Shown: positions 16,892 to 26,481, counted from the stretch's first letter. The stretch is 64,000 nucleotides of DNA from an uncultured Acetatifactor sp. (GCA_947594835.1 CANQEH010000009.1:37419-101418); one strand, 5' to 3'. Notes: generated from the sequence alone by a model not told the origin. Translations and numbers: made by a program.

Positions 16892-17344
16892 ATGGGGAAA
16901 AAGAAGGTTCTGGCGCTGGGGACAAAATATCTGCTGGATTTTATGTTTTACGCGGGGATACTGGTGACGGCGACCCTGCCTGTCAGCGTAAAGAAGATCG
17001 GGGAGTATCTGCCCGATGTGATAGAACACTATGAGGAGACGGTGATCATCTATTTTGTGCTGGGTGTTTCGGCCTGCGTGCTCATCCGGGAGCTTCGTCG
17101 GATCTTCCGCACGGTGCTCTTGGAGAACTGCTTTGTGCAGGAGAATGTGGCAAGCCTGCGGAAGATGGGCAACTGGAGTTTTTTTATCGCCCTGATGTCC
17201 GTGGTTCGGAGTATCGTCTACGCCACACCGGCCATGGCGGTGGTGGTGCTTGTGTTTGTGATTGCCGGGCTGTTCAGCAAGGTGCTGTCAGATGTGTTTG
17301 AACAGGCAGTGCAGTACAAGGAAGAAAATGACCTGACCGTGTGA
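16892..17344 (+). CDS. DUF2975 membrane protein
   Basis: Membrane protein of 150 residues with about four TM segments (FMFYAGILVTATLPV, TVIIYFVLGVSACVLI, FFIALMSVVRSIVYATPAMA, AVVVLVFVIAGLFSKVL). The signature FVQENVASLRKMGNWSF is typical of DUF2975 (YoaS-like) proteins. These almost always sit next to a small YozG-like XRE regulator, as here at 17364. The function of the pair is not established. The ATG follows GGAAGGAG. First gene of the operon. Confidence 0.88.
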   Translation: MGKKKVLALGTKYLLDFMFYAGILVTATLPVSVKKIGEYLPDVIEHYEETVIIYFVLGVSACVLIRELRRIFRTVLLENCFVQENVASLRKMGNWSFFIALMSVVRSIVYATPAMAVVVLVFVIAGLFSKVLSDVFEQAVQYKEENDLTV

Positions 17345-17363
17345 CGGCAGATTGGGAGGGCGT

Positions 17364-17612
17364 ATGGGAATCGTAGTGAATCTGGATGTGATGATGGCAA
17401 AACGCAAGATCGGGCTGACGCAGCTGGCGGAGCAGGTGGATCTCACCCTGGCCAATCTGTCCATCTTAAAAAACAACAAGGCCAAGGCTGTGCGCTTTTC
17501 TACACTGGAAGCTATCTGCAAGGCTCTGGACTGCCAGCCGGGAGATATCCTGGAATATGTGCCGTCCCAGCCGGAGGAGGCGGAGACGGGAAAGGAGGCG
17601 CATCATGAGTGA
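17364..17612 (+). CDS. YozG-like XRE/Cro-C1 transcriptional regulator
   Basis: 82-residue protein that is mostly one helix-turn-helix: LDVMMAKRKIGLTQLAEQV, DLTLANLSILKNNKAKAVRF and STLEAICKALDCQPGDILEY. The family is paired with DUF2975 membrane proteins, and the membrane partner is thought to control its DNA-binding. ATG after TGGGAGG. It overlaps the next gene by eight bases (ATGAGTGA), indicating translational coupling. Confidence 0.92.
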   Translation: MGIVVNLDVMMAKRKIGLTQLAEQVDLTLANLSILKNNKAKAVRFSTLEAICKALDCQPGDILEYVPSQPEEAETGKEAHHE

Positions 17613-19212
17613 ATTTGAGCAGAGGGATGTGCGCTTACAGGGCAGCGAGGCTTCCAAAGCGCAGGAGATGGAACCCCGGGGGAGGGAGCTCCAGAAGAGG
17701 GACTTGGAAAAGAACGCTCCCAGTGAAGAAACCGGGGAGCTGAAGCGGTTTCGGGAGAGCTTTGGATTTTTTGGCCCGGTCACTTTCTTGTATGCAGTCT
17801 TTTATGCCTTCTGTATGTATCGGAACGGTTCGGGGGTGACCTTCCCTTTTTTCGTGGCAGGCAGCCTCTTGTTTTTGTTCTTCTCCTTGCAAAAACTAGG
17901 GACTACCTTAAAAAAAGGAAGCGCCTTTTATATGGCGGCCATGCTGCTTTTGGGCATTTCCACCTTCTGCACAGATGACGCCCGGCTGGTGTTTTTGAAC
18001 AAACTGGGGATTTTCCTTCTGATGATGAGTCTTTTGTTAAAGCAGTTTTATGACACTTCCCGGTGGAGGCTGGAGAAATTTATGGGCGGCATCTGCAGGC
18101 TGGTGTGGGGCGGGATCGGTCAGATGAAGCGGCCCGTTTCGGATTTTGCCCGCTACCGGGAGAGCCGCAAAGGGAACCGGCAGATGTGGTATGTGCTGCT
18201 GGGCCTGCTCATTGCCCTGCCGTTATGTCTGGTCGTGCTGTTTCTTTTGTCCAGCGCGGACGCGCTGTTCGCCCAGATGACGGAGACTTTTTGGGAAAAC
18301 ATAAACTTTGGCGCCATATGCAACATACTGCTTCGCATCGTCCTCCTGTTTGGTTTCTCCTACGGGCTTCTCTCCTATCTGTGTCAGAAGCGTATTTCGG
18401 AGGAAGCTGCCGACAGGCGGAAAGGGGAACCCTTGGTAGCGATCACGGTGACCGCAGTGCTGACTCTTTTGTATCTTTTGTTTTGCGGCGTCCAGATCGG
18501 CGGCCTGTTCCTGCGCCGGATGGAGCTGCCGGAGGGGTATACTTATACCATGTACGCCAGGGAGGGATTTTTTCAGCTGTTGGCGGTAAGCTTCTTAAAC
18601 CTTTTGATCGTGCTGTTCTGTCTAAACTTTGTGCGGGAGAGCAAGGCGCTGAAAGTTATACTGACAGTCATGTCGCTTTGTACCTTTGTGATGATCGCTT
18701 CCAGCGCCATGCGGATGGTTATCTATGTGTATTTCTATGAGCTGACGTTTCTGCGGATCCTGGTACTTTGGGCGTTAGGGGTTCTGGCGCTTTTGTTTGG
18801 AGGGGTGACGGTCAGTATTTTCCGGGAAAGGTTTCCGCTGTTTTCATACAGCGTGGCCGTGGTGAGCGTGCTGTATCTGGCTCTGTCCTTTGTCCATCCC
18901 GATTACCTCATTGCCAAAGTGAACACGGAGAATGCCTCAGAGGGCGCCCCGGACTATGCTTTTTTGATCAATTTAAGCGCGGATGCAGCGCCGGTGCTGG
19001 TGCCTTATCTGGAAGAACAGGGGTATGATCTGGCGGCCTTTGCGGCGGAGGATGTATTGGACTATGCCTATTCCCACAAGGGGAATCTGTCCACGGGGGA
19101 GCAGGATGGTTTTGGGTACTTTTGGATGTATCGGATGAAAGAGCGGACGGCGGGAATGGGGATTCGAACGTTCAATTTCTCCCGATATCTGGCGTACAAG
19201 AGCTTTCCGTAA
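17605..19212 (+). CDS. DUF4173-type polytopic membrane protein
   Basis: 535-residue membrane protein. The N-terminal 50 residues are charged and hydrophilic. About twelve hydrophobic segments follow, with a cytoplasmic loop near residues 155-190. The segments FCTDDARLVFLNKLGIFLLM, LLSSADALFAQM and YTYTMYAREGFFQLLAVSF are like DUF4153/DUF4173 proteins. The C-terminal 90 residues are soluble and outside (NLSADAAPVLVPYLEEQGYD). Function unknown. Coupled to the XRE gene upstream and followed by a lipoprotein gene. The start after AAAGGAGGCGCATC is preferred to the in-frame upstream codon at 17557, whose product would be an Arg run. Confidence 0.82.
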   Translation: MSEFEQRDVRLQGSEASKAQEMEPRGRELQKRDLEKNAPSEETGELKRFRESFGFFGPVTFLYAVFYAFCMYRNGSGVTFPFFVAGSLLFLFFSLQKLGTTLKKGSAFYMAAMLLLGISTFCTDDARLVFLNKLGIFLLMMSLLLKQFYDTSRWRLEKFMGGICRLVWGGIGQMKRPVSDFARYRESRKGNRQMWYVLLGLLIALPLCLVVLFLLSSADALFAQMTETFWENINFGAICNILLRIVLLFGFSYGLLSYLCQKRISEEAADRRKGEPLVAITVTAVLTLLYLLFCGVQIGGLFLRRMELPEGYTYTMYAREGFFQLLAVSFLNLLIVLFCLNFVRESKALKVILTVMSLCTFVMIASSAMRMVIYVYFYELTFLRILVLWALGVLALLFGGVTVSIFRERFPLFSYSVAVVSVLYLALSFVHPDYLIAKVNTENASEGAPDYAFLINLSADAAPVLVPYLEEQGYDLAAFAAEDVLDYAYSHKGNLSTGEQDGFGYFWMYRMKERTAGMGIRTFNFSRYLAYKSFP

Positions 19213-19249
19213 AAGGATGTGCAAGAGCAGTGTGGGATCGGAGGTCAAT

Positions 19250-19663
19250 ATGAAATGGGAAAAAATATGTTGCGGTATTATGTGGACGGTGGTGGCAGCG
19301 ATTGCCCTGTGGCTGCTGCCGGGCTGTGCTGCCGGACAAAGCCTGCCGGATGACCCGCTGGTCTTTCGGCAGGGGGTGGCGCAGGACTATGCCTACCTGA
19401 CGCAGGGAGAAAAAACCTACGTGCCCTATTGTCCCATGGAGCAGGAGCTTTTGGGGGAGTGTATCGGGTATTGTGACCATCCGGGAGACGATTCCGGCGA
19501 GCCGTTTCGGACGTATCTCTATACCCTGAAAGGATATCCCGGCGACCAGTGGATCGTGGAGGTGCTGGATCAAAATTGCAGCGAAGGGATGATACTTCGG
19601 GAGGAAAGCGTCACAAAGATCCCGGAGGGTCTGTCTTCGGAATACGAGTGGAACAGGTCGTGA
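19250..19663 (+). CDS. Small lipoprotein of unknown function
   Basis: 137-residue protein with an N-terminal hydrophobic segment and the lipobox LLPGC. The soluble part has four cysteines and segments CDHPGDDSGEPFRTYLYTLK and PGDQWIVEVLDQ. No family recognised. ATG follows GGAGG. It lies 37 bases after the DUF4173 gene and probably belongs to that operon. Its last 53 bases overlap the end of the convergent MATE gene. Confidence 0.72.
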   Translation: MKWEKICCGIMWTVVAAIALWLLPGCAAGQSLPDDPLVFRQGVAQDYAYLTQGEKTYVPYCPMEQELLGECIGYCDHPGDDSGEPFRTYLYTLKGYPGDQWIVEVLDQNCSEGMILREESVTKIPEGLSSEYEWNRS

Positions 19664-21014
19664 CGGGCAGTTTTCTGAGCAGCAGAAAATAGCTGATCAC
19701 CAGTATGACATCCGCTCCAAGCCAGGCGGCGGGTTCGGCGAAAAAGATGCCGCTTTCCCCGAGGGCCAGGGGGAGCAGCAGCGCGGCGCCTGTCCGCATG
19801 ACAAACTCCGCCACGCCGGAGAGCATGGGAAGCAGCGTGTTGCCCATGCCCTGGATGGCAGCGCGGACGACGTGGAGCAGATACAGGATGGGCAGGGCGA
19901 CGCTCATCACAGCCAGGTAAAAGTAGGCTACCTGCATGGTCTGTTCCACTTCCTCCGGTGTGCCGGAGATAAACCAGCTTAAGATGCAGCGGCCAAACAG
20001 GAGCATGACGGCTGCGATTGCCAGGGAAGTGGCCAGGGCGATGCAAAGAGCCGCCCGCAGCCCTTCCCGGATGCGGCGGGATTTCCCAGCGCCCAGGTTT
20101 TGCCCTACATAGGTGATCATGGCGTATCCGTAGGAGGTGGCGGCGATCTCTAAGATGCCGTAGAGCTTGTTGGTGGCGGTGAAGCCTGCGATAAACAATA
20201 CGCCGAAGCCGTTGACCACAGATTGTACGATCATGCCTCCCACGGCGATGATGCAGTTCTGAAAAGCCATGGGGAATCCCAGGGACAGCAGTTTGCCACA
20301 CAGCGCAGGCTGCGGCATAAAATCGTGTTTTTCTATTTTTAAAATATCGATCCGACGGATGTGGTACAGGCAGTACAGACCCGATACCGCCTGTGCGATC
20401 AAGGTAGCTGCGGCGGCGCCTGCAATCCCCCAGCGAAATGCCAGCACAAACACAAGATCCAGAGCGATGTTGGTAAAGGATGCCGCAATCATTGCCAGAA
20501 GCGGCGTCCTGCTGTCCCCCAGGGAGCGCAGGATGCAGGCAAAAAGATTGTAAGCCATCACGACGGGGATCCCTGAGAACATGACGCGCAGGTATAAGAG
20601 GCTGCCGGACAGGATGTCGTCCGGCGTCTGCAAGAGCTCCAGCACGGGCCGGGCCGCCAGCTGTCCCAAAAGCACCAGGCCCAGGGAGAAAAGAAGCGAG
20701 AGGACGCCGGAGTTGCCCACCACCCTGCGCAGCCGCCCGGTCTGCCCCGCGCCAAACTCCTGGGCCATCAGGATGGCGAAGCCCTGGGTGAAGCCCTGGA
20801 CGATGCCCAGCATCATCCAGTTGAGCCAGTCGGACGCCCCCAGGGCGGCCAAAGCTCCCACGCCGAGAAACTTTCCCACAACCATCGTGTCCACCACGGT
20901 GTAGAGCTGCTGGAACACGTTTCCTGCCATCAGGGGCAGGGCAAAAGTCAAAATCAGGGAGGCTGGTTTTCCCTCCGTCATATTTTTGATGCTAGCCGCC
21001 ATCGGAACAGTCAT
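19611..21014 (-). CDS. MATE family efflux transporter
   Basis: 467-residue transporter with twelve predicted TM segments in two repeats. MATE features are PLMAGNVFQQLYTVVDTMVV in TM1, AMIAASFTNIALDLVFV and, in the second half, AFQNCIIAVGGMIVQSVVNGF. MATE proteins export drugs or metabolites by Na+ or H+ antiport. The ATG at 21014 is chosen, with AGGAAAGGA before it; an ATG four codons in is possible. The longer open frame to 21239 overlaps the promoter region of the divergent ATPase gene and is not protein-like. Confidence 0.92.
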   Translation of the reverse strand: MTVPMAASIKNMTEGKPASLILTFALPLMAGNVFQQLYTVVDTMVVGKFLGVGALAALGASDWLNWMMLGIVQGFTQGFAILMAQEFGAGQTGRLRRVVGNSGVLSLLFSLGLVLLGQLAARPVLELLQTPDDILSGSLLYLRVMFSGIPVVMAYNLFACILRSLGDSRTPLLAMIAASFTNIALDLVFVLAFRWGIAGAAAATLIAQAVSGLYCLYHIRRIDILKIEKHDFMPQPALCGKLLSLGFPMAFQNCIIAVGGMIVQSVVNGFGVLFIAGFTATNKLYGILEIAATSYGYAMITYVGQNLGAGKSRRIREGLRAALCIALATSLAIAAVMLLFGRCILSWFISGTPEEVEQTMQVAYFYLAVMSVALPILYLLHVVRAAIQGMGNTLLPMLSGVAEFVMRTGAALLLPLALGESGIFFAEPAAWLGADVILVISYFLLLRKLPVTTCSTRIPKTDPPGSL

Positions 21015-21092
21015 TCCTTTCCTGGAACCTATGGTAAAGAGCAAAGCTGCCGTTTGGCAGACTTTATCAGTGTACCACAAACGCAGAAAATA

Positions 21093-21101
21093 TGGTATGA
21101 T
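21093..21101 (+). promoter_or_regulatory. Extended -10 promoter candidate for ABC-class ATPase gene
   Basis: TGGTATGAT: an extended -10 (TG, one base, TATGAT) 85 bases before the ATG. No clear -35 is visible. Confidence 0.35.
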
Positions 21102-21186
21102 ATTTTTATCAACGAGCCTCCGAGAGCGGCGATCCGATGAGGGCCGCCGGAATAAACAGTGCTTCAAAGGAGGCAGAAACGAGGGA

Positions 21187-22896
21187 ATGATGAAAACAGC
21201 GGCAGAATTACAGACATTGTTGCGCCAGATCGACCACAAGAGTTATCCGGCCTACAAGGACACGAAAGGGAAATACCAGTTCCCGCAGTACGTCCTCTCC
21301 ATCGACCATGTGCAGGGGGATCCCTTTGCAGCGCCCTCTAAGGTCAGCATCCTGATCTCCGGGAAGGTGGCGGCCTTTGACCCCTGCTTTTACGAATCGG
21401 AGCACAGGCGCGTGGCCTTCCAGGATCATCTGCTGCGGCGCATGGCGTCAAAGATCAAAGGCTATTCCTTTCAGGCGAAAGGCTCCGGCAAGAGCGGCCT
21501 TTTGGGGATCAGCCAGCCGGGCCAGGAAATCTTAAGCCGCAGCGCCTGCGTGGCAGACCCTGCCACCGGGGATGTGACCGTCCGCATGGAAGTAGGTTTT
21601 CCTGCCAACGGGCGTACCATCAACTCCGGGGAATTGTCGAAGATCTTATTTGACTTCCTGCCCCAGTGCGTGCGGCAGACGCTGCTTGCCTCCGCTTACC
21701 GACGGGAAGATCTGGAAGCGGTAGCAAACCTGGCGGATGACCAGAAATTCATCCGGGACAAACTGCCGGAATTGGGTCTGGCTGCCTTTGTGGCAAACGG
21801 ATCCCTCCTTCCCAGGAAGTCCGGCGTCTCCGCCCAGCCCATGAAAGATGCGGTGCTCTTTCAGAGTCCGGATTCCATGGAAATTGCCCTGGATCTGCCC
21901 CACAAGGGAATGTTAAAAGGCATGGGCATCAAAAAGGGCGTCACCCTGATCGTAGGCGGGGGCTACCACGGCAAGTCCACCCTGCTGGAAGCGCTGGAAC
22001 TGGGGGTGTATAATCATATCGCCCAGGACGGCAGGGAGTATGTGATCACTGACGACAGCGCCATGAAGCTCAGGGCGGAGGACGGCAGGAGCATCCAGAA
22101 TACAGATATCTCCATGTTTATCCGCAACCTTCCAAACGGCAGGGATACCTCCTGCTTTTCGACGGAGGACGCCAGCGGCAGCACTTCCCAGGCGGCGGCC
22201 ACAGTGGAGGCCATGGAGATGGGGGCGGGGCTTCTCCTCATCGATGAGGACACAAGCGCCACCAACTTTATGATCCGGGACGAGTTGATGCAGCGGGTGG
22301 TCAACCGGGAGTCAGAGCCCATCATCCCCTTTATCGACCGGGTGCGGGAACTCTATGAGACCTGGGGGATCTCCACCATCTTAGTGGCGGGCAGCTCGGG
22401 ATCTTATTTCCACAAAGCGGACTGCGTGATCCAGATGGATCACTATCAGCCTCAGGAGATCACGGCCCTGGCCAGGAAAGAGGCGCAGCGTTTCCCGCTG
22501 CTTTTGGAAAATGTCCAGCCGGCGGGGGAGCCTTCGTTCAGACGGGTGATACGGCGGGACGCTGCCTTTGCCAAAGAGGAGCGCGTCAAGATGAAGACCA
22601 TGGGACTGGACGGGTTTTCCATCCAGCGGGAGACTGTGGATATGCGGTATGTAGAGCAGCTGACGGATTCGGAACAGCTCACCGCCCTTGCCCATATGAT
22701 AAAGTATATGAAACTGCACTGCTTTGACGGCAGCCGCACCCTGCAGGAAGCGGCAGAGCGCCTGTACCGGGAGATAGGGAGCAAAGGTTTTGCCGCGTTC
22801 TGCGGCGCAGATGTGCCCGGGAACCTGGCTCTGCCCAGGAAGCAGGAGCTGTATGCGGCGCTGAATCGGTGCCGGGAACTGGTGCGGTTTTCTTAA
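21187..22896 (+). CDS. ABC-class ATPase (PF09818-type)
   Basis: Soluble 569-residue ATPase of the predicted ABC class. The N-terminus HKSYPAYKDTKGKYQF is a family hallmark. Walker A is GGGYHGKSTLLEA, where canonical ABC proteins have GxxGxGKS. Walker B reads LLLIDEDTSATNFMIRD, with the motif ISTILVAGSSGSYFHKADCV further on. The protein has no membrane segments and no fused domain. Its cellular role is unknown. The ATG at 21187 (or 21190) follows AAAGGAGG at some distance plus a closer GAGGG. It is divergent from the MATE gene and its 3' end overlaps the convergent ABC exporter gene by four bases. Confidence 0.88.
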   Translation: MMKTAAELQTLLRQIDHKSYPAYKDTKGKYQFPQYVLSIDHVQGDPFAAPSKVSILISGKVAAFDPCFYESEHRRVAFQDHLLRRMASKIKGYSFQAKGSGKSGLLGISQPGQEILSRSACVADPATGDVTVRMEVGFPANGRTINSGELSKILFDFLPQCVRQTLLASAYRREDLEAVANLADDQKFIRDKLPELGLAAFVANGSLLPRKSGVSAQPMKDAVLFQSPDSMEIALDLPHKGMLKGMGIKKGVTLIVGGGYHGKSTLLEALELGVYNHIAQDGREYVITDDSAMKLRAEDGRSIQNTDISMFIRNLPNGRDTSCFSTEDASGSTSQAAATVEAMEMGAGLLLIDEDTSATNFMIRDELMQRVVNRESEPIIPFIDRVRELYETWGISTILVAGSSGSYFHKADCVIQMDHYQPQEITALARKEAQRFPLLLENVQPAGEPSFRRVIRRDAAFAKEERVKMKTMGLDGFSIQRETVDMRYVEQLTDSEQLTALAHMIKYMKLHCFDGSRTLQEAAERLYREIGSKGFAAFCGADVPGNLALPRKQELYAALNRCRELVRFS

Positions 22897-24668
22897 GCGG
22901 AAACCTCGTGGTCAATCTGCAGCTCATACAGCTTTTTGTAGATGCCGCCCTGGGCCAGCAGTTCCTGATGGGTGCCCTGCTCCCTGATCTTGCCCTTGTG
23001 CATGACCATAATACAGTCCGCGTGCTGGATGGTGGAGAGCCTGTGGGCTACCATGATGGTGGTGCGGCCCTCCATAAGCTTTTCCAGGGCTTCCTGGATC
23101 AAGAGCTCCGTCTCTGTGTCAATGTTGGCGGTGGCTTCGTCCATCACCAGAATGCTGGGCTTGTGGGCCAGGGTACGGGCAAAGGACAGAAGTTGTCTCT
23201 CCCCGGCAGAAAAGGTGGAGCCGCGCTCAGACACCGGCTCATCGTACTGCCGGGGCAGTTTTTCGATAAAATGGGAGGCGTTTACATACTCCGCCGCAGC
23301 TTTTACTTCCTCCAGCGTGATATCCTGGTCATACAGCCGGATATTGCTCTCTATGGTTCCCTCAAAAATAAACACGTCCTGCTGCATCTGACCGATGGCG
23401 TTGCGCAGCTGTTTCTTGCTCAGCAGACGGATATCTACGCCGTCGATATAGATGGCGCCTTTCTGAACGTCGTAATAGCGGCCGATCAGGTTCAGGATGG
23501 AGGATTTCCCCGCGCCGGTGGCCCCCACGAAAGCAACCTTCTGTCCGGGCTCGATCACGAAGGACACGTCCCGCAGCACATAGGTCTCGCCATCGTAGGC
23601 AAACCACACATGGGAAAATTCGATGCGCCCGCAGATCCTGGGCAGCGACACCGGCTCTGCGGCTTCTTTGACAAGAGGCTCCTGATCCATGACGGTAAAA
23701 ATCTTTTCCGCCGAGGCAAGGGAGGATTGCAGGGTGGAAAACTGTTCCGCAAGCTCCTGGATGGGATCGAAAAAGGACTGGATGTACTGGGAAAAAATAT
23801 ACAGGGTGCCGATGGAGATGACATTGCCCAGTACCTCCCTGCTGCCCACTCCCAGCACCACCATCAGGGACAGGACGCTCAACACATAGATGAGGGGGCG
23901 GAAGACGGCAAAGACCATCATTTCCCTGTAATAAGCCCGGTACAGCTTGTAGCTCTTGTGGTCAAATTCTTCAAATTTCCGCTTTTCCCTGCCGAAAATC
24001 TGGATGATGCGCATCCCAGAGATATTTTCTGAGAGAAAGGTGTTTAAGTCGGTGAGCCTGGTTCTGGAGAGACGGTAAGTCTCCCGGGCCACCCGGCGGA
24101 AGATCACGGTAAGGACGGCGACTACCGGCAGCAGGGCGAAGGAAAAAAGCGCCAGCTTCCAGTCCAGGAGAAGCATGATGGCGGCCAGGCCCGCGATCTT
24201 GACGATGTTGCGGAACAGCTTCACCAGAATGCCGGAATACATTTCGTTCAGAGCCTCTACATCGTTTGTGACCCGGGTCACAAGCTTGCCCACCGGGGTC
24301 AGGTCAAAGTAGCGGCTGCTTAGGGATTGGATATGCACATAGAGCTGGCGGCGGATGGTGAAAATGATCCGCTGGCCGGTTTTTTGCAGCAGCCAGGTCT
24401 GGGCGATGTTAAAGACAAAGCTGAGGGCTAACACCACTGCATACTTGCAGGCAGTGTCCAGAATCACCTCATAGCGGCCCTCCGACTCAAACAGGTCGAT
24501 GGCGTCGCCAATGAGCATGGGCCGGTACAGGTCAAAGCCTGTGAGCGCCAGGATCAGCAAAAGGCACAGGGCAAACCACCCAAGGTAAGGCTTCATATAA
24601 GAGAGAAGCCGGAGCAGGGCGCTTCCCTGATAGTCATATTCCAAGGTATCCTCTGTCAGTGTACTCAT
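22893..24668 (-). CDS. Heterodimeric ABC exporter subunit, catalytic-site half
   Basis: 591-residue fused TMD-NBD exporter subunit. Six TM segments occupy about residues 20-320. In the NBD, Walker A is FVGATGAGKSSIL, Walker B LVMDEATANID keeps the catalytic Glu, but the signature is degenerate (FSAGE instead of LSGGQ). The partner at 24697 has the reverse pattern, so together they give one consensus and one degenerate ATP site, as in TM287/288 and BmrCD-type multidrug exporters. ATG at 24668 follows AAAGGA with six-base spacing. Substrate unknown. Confidence 0.92.
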   Translation of the reverse strand: MSTLTEDTLEYDYQGSALLRLLSYMKPYLGWFALCLLLILALTGFDLYRPMLIGDAIDLFESEGRYEVILDTACKYAVVLALSFVFNIAQTWLLQKTGQRIIFTIRRQLYVHIQSLSSRYFDLTPVGKLVTRVTNDVEALNEMYSGILVKLFRNIVKIAGLAAIMLLLDWKLALFSFALLPVVAVLTVIFRRVARETYRLSRTRLTDLNTFLSENISGMRIIQIFGREKRKFEEFDHKSYKLYRAYYREMMVFAVFRPLIYVLSVLSLMVVLGVGSREVLGNVISIGTLYIFSQYIQSFFDPIQELAEQFSTLQSSLASAEKIFTVMDQEPLVKEAAEPVSLPRICGRIEFSHVWFAYDGETYVLRDVSFVIEPGQKVAFVGATGAGKSSILNLIGRYYDVQKGAIYIDGVDIRLLSKKQLRNAIGQMQQDVFIFEGTIESNIRLYDQDITLEEVKAAAEYVNASHFIEKLPRQYDEPVSERGSTFSAGERQLLSFARTLAHKPSILVMDEATANIDTETELLIQEALEKLMEGRTTIMVAHRLSTIQHADCIMVMHKGKIREQGTHQELLAQGGIYKKLYELQIDHEVSA

Positions 24669-24696
24669 AAACATTCCTTTCCGTCTGTTTTGGCGG

Positions 24697-26481
24697 TCAC
24701 TCTACCAATGCCAGTTCCTGTTCCAGCTGCTGTTTTTCAAAGATATGGGCGTAGAATCCGCCTTTTTCCAACAGCTCCCGGTGGGTGCCGTACTCCGCCA
24801 GCACGCCCTCCTTGAGCACCGCCACATGATCTGCGTGCTGCAGGGTGGAAATGCGGTGGGCGATGAGGATGGTGGTCTTTCCCTTCCGGATCCGCAGGAG
24901 ATTTTCCAGGATCTTCTCCTCCGTGTCGGTATCTACCGCCGACAGGGAATCGTCCAGGATCAGCACCGCAGAATCCTTTAACAGCGCCCGGGCGATGGCG
25001 CTGCGCTGTTTCTGCCCGCCGGAGAGGGTGACGCCCCGCTCTCCCACCAGGGTTTCATACCCTTCCGAAAACTCCATGATATTGTCGTGGATACAGGCGT
25101 CCATGGCAGCCTGTCTGATCCGCTCCCGAAGCTGGGGGGAATCGGATATGCGTTCCTCCAGGCCGAAAGCGATATTTTCCTCCAGGGTGTCAGAGAAGAG
25201 GAAATTCTCCTGGGGCACATAGGCGATGTCTCGGTGAAGCACAGCCAGGGGAAAGCGGTCGATGGCCTTTCCGTCCAGGAGGATAACGCCCTCTTTACAG
25301 TCGTAGACGCGCAGCAGAAGATCGGCCAGAGTGGATTTGCCGCTGCCCGTCCGGGCCAGGATTCCCAGCATTTCCCCCCGGGCTACATGGAGGTTGATGT
25401 GGGAGAGAACCGGCTGATCCCCGTCGGGGTAGGTAAAGGTAAGATCCTTGATGTCAATCTCTCCCCGGATGGCGGCGCCAGGGTCGTCGCTTAAGGAAAC
25501 GTGATCCAGGATATCCGGCTTTTCAGCAAAGATCATGGCGATCCGCCGATAGGCGGCCCGGGCCTGGGTGAACATATTGATGGAATCCCCGCAGGCCACC
25601 ATGGGCCACACCAGCATCCCGATGTAAGTGTTGAACGCTACGAAGTGGCCGATGCTCACCTGGCCGTTTAAAACCATGCGCCCGCCGAAGATCAGCGTCA
25701 GCAGCATACTGACGCCTGTGATGGCGTCGAAGAAGGGCCCGATGACCGCCCAGACCTTTACGGCGGAGAGTGTCTTTTCCATGCTGTTTCGGCTGGCGGC
25801 GTCGAAGGCCGCAAGATCCTTCTCCTCCTGGACAAAAGCCTTTAACACCCGGATTCCGGCCAGGCTCTCCTGCACCTTGTCGGACAGTGCGGAGAAGGCC
25901 TCCTGCCTCTGAAACTGCCGTTTTTCTTCCTCGATGCCGAAAAAGTAGCAGGACAGGGCCACCAGGGTCAGCGGGATGAAGGCGAACAGCGTCAGCTGCA
26001 GATCCACATAGACCATCATCTTGACCAACACCATGATCGTCATGATCACCGCGTCGAAGGTGGTGACCACAGCCATGCCTGCAGCCATCCGCACCGCCTG
26101 CAGGTCATTGGTAAAATGGGCCATCAGATCGCCGGTCTTGTGGCTGTTGTAATACCGGGCGGACAAGGTTTCCAGATGGGCGAACATATCGTTGCGCAGC
26201 CGATACTCGATGCCTCGGGAAGCGCCCACAATGCAGTAACGCCACCCGAACCGCCCCAGGGCCATCAAGAGGCCCGAGGCCAGGATGCCCAGGAGATAGG
26301 GAGTGACATCCGTCAGATACCCTCCTGTGAGCCCGTCCACGATCTCTCCTGCGAATTGGGGGATATAGAGGCTGGCGAGATCCACTAAGAGCAGGATCAG
26401 GATACCTGCCGCATAGCGCCACTTATATTTCAGAAGATAAGGGATCAGGGAAAAGTTTTTGGAGTCTGGCTGTCTGGTCAT
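24697..26481 (-). CDS. Heterodimeric ABC exporter subunit, degenerate-site half
   Basis: 594-residue TMD-NBD subunit, first gene of the exporter pair (28 bases upstream of its partner). Walker A is ILARTGSGKSTLAD, the signature is canonical (TLSGGQKQRSAIAR), and Walker B LILDDSLSAVD carries Asp where the catalytic Glu normally is. This pattern is the mark of the asymmetric heterodimer class. Six TM segments lie in the first 310 residues. The ATG at 26481 begins a family-like N-terminus; an in-frame extension to 26592 looks non-coding. Confidence 0.92.
   Translation of the reverse strand: MTRQPDSKNFSLIPYLLKYKWRYAAGILILLLVDLASLYIPQFAGEIVDGLTGGYLTDVTPYLLGILASGLLMALGRFGWRYCIVGASRGIEYRLRNDMFAHLETLSARYYNSHKTGDLMAHFTNDLQAVRMAAGMAVVTTFDAVIMTIMVLVKMMVYVDLQLTLFAFIPLTLVALSCYFFGIEEEKRQFQRQEAFSALSDKVQESLAGIRVLKAFVQEEKDLAAFDAASRNSMEKTLSAVKVWAVIGPFFDAITGVSMLLTLIFGGRMVLNGQVSIGHFVAFNTYIGMLVWPMVACGDSINMFTQARAAYRRIAMIFAEKPDILDHVSLSDDPGAAIRGEIDIKDLTFTYPDGDQPVLSHINLHVARGEMLGILARTGSGKSTLADLLLRVYDCKEGVILLDGKAIDRFPLAVLHRDIAYVPQENFLFSDTLEENIAFGLEERISDSPQLRERIRQAAMDACIHDNIMEFSEGYETLVGERGVTLSGGQKQRSAIARALLKDSAVLILDDSLSAVDTDTEEKILENLLRIRKGKTTILIAHRISTLQHADHVAVLKEGVLAEYGTHRELLEKGGFYAHIFEKQQLEQELALVE

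Noticed and set aside
22869..24032. 387-codon plus-strand frame opposite the ABC exporter gene
   Set aside because: The minus-strand gene has all NBD motifs; the opposite frame starts inside the ATPase gene and has no domain features.
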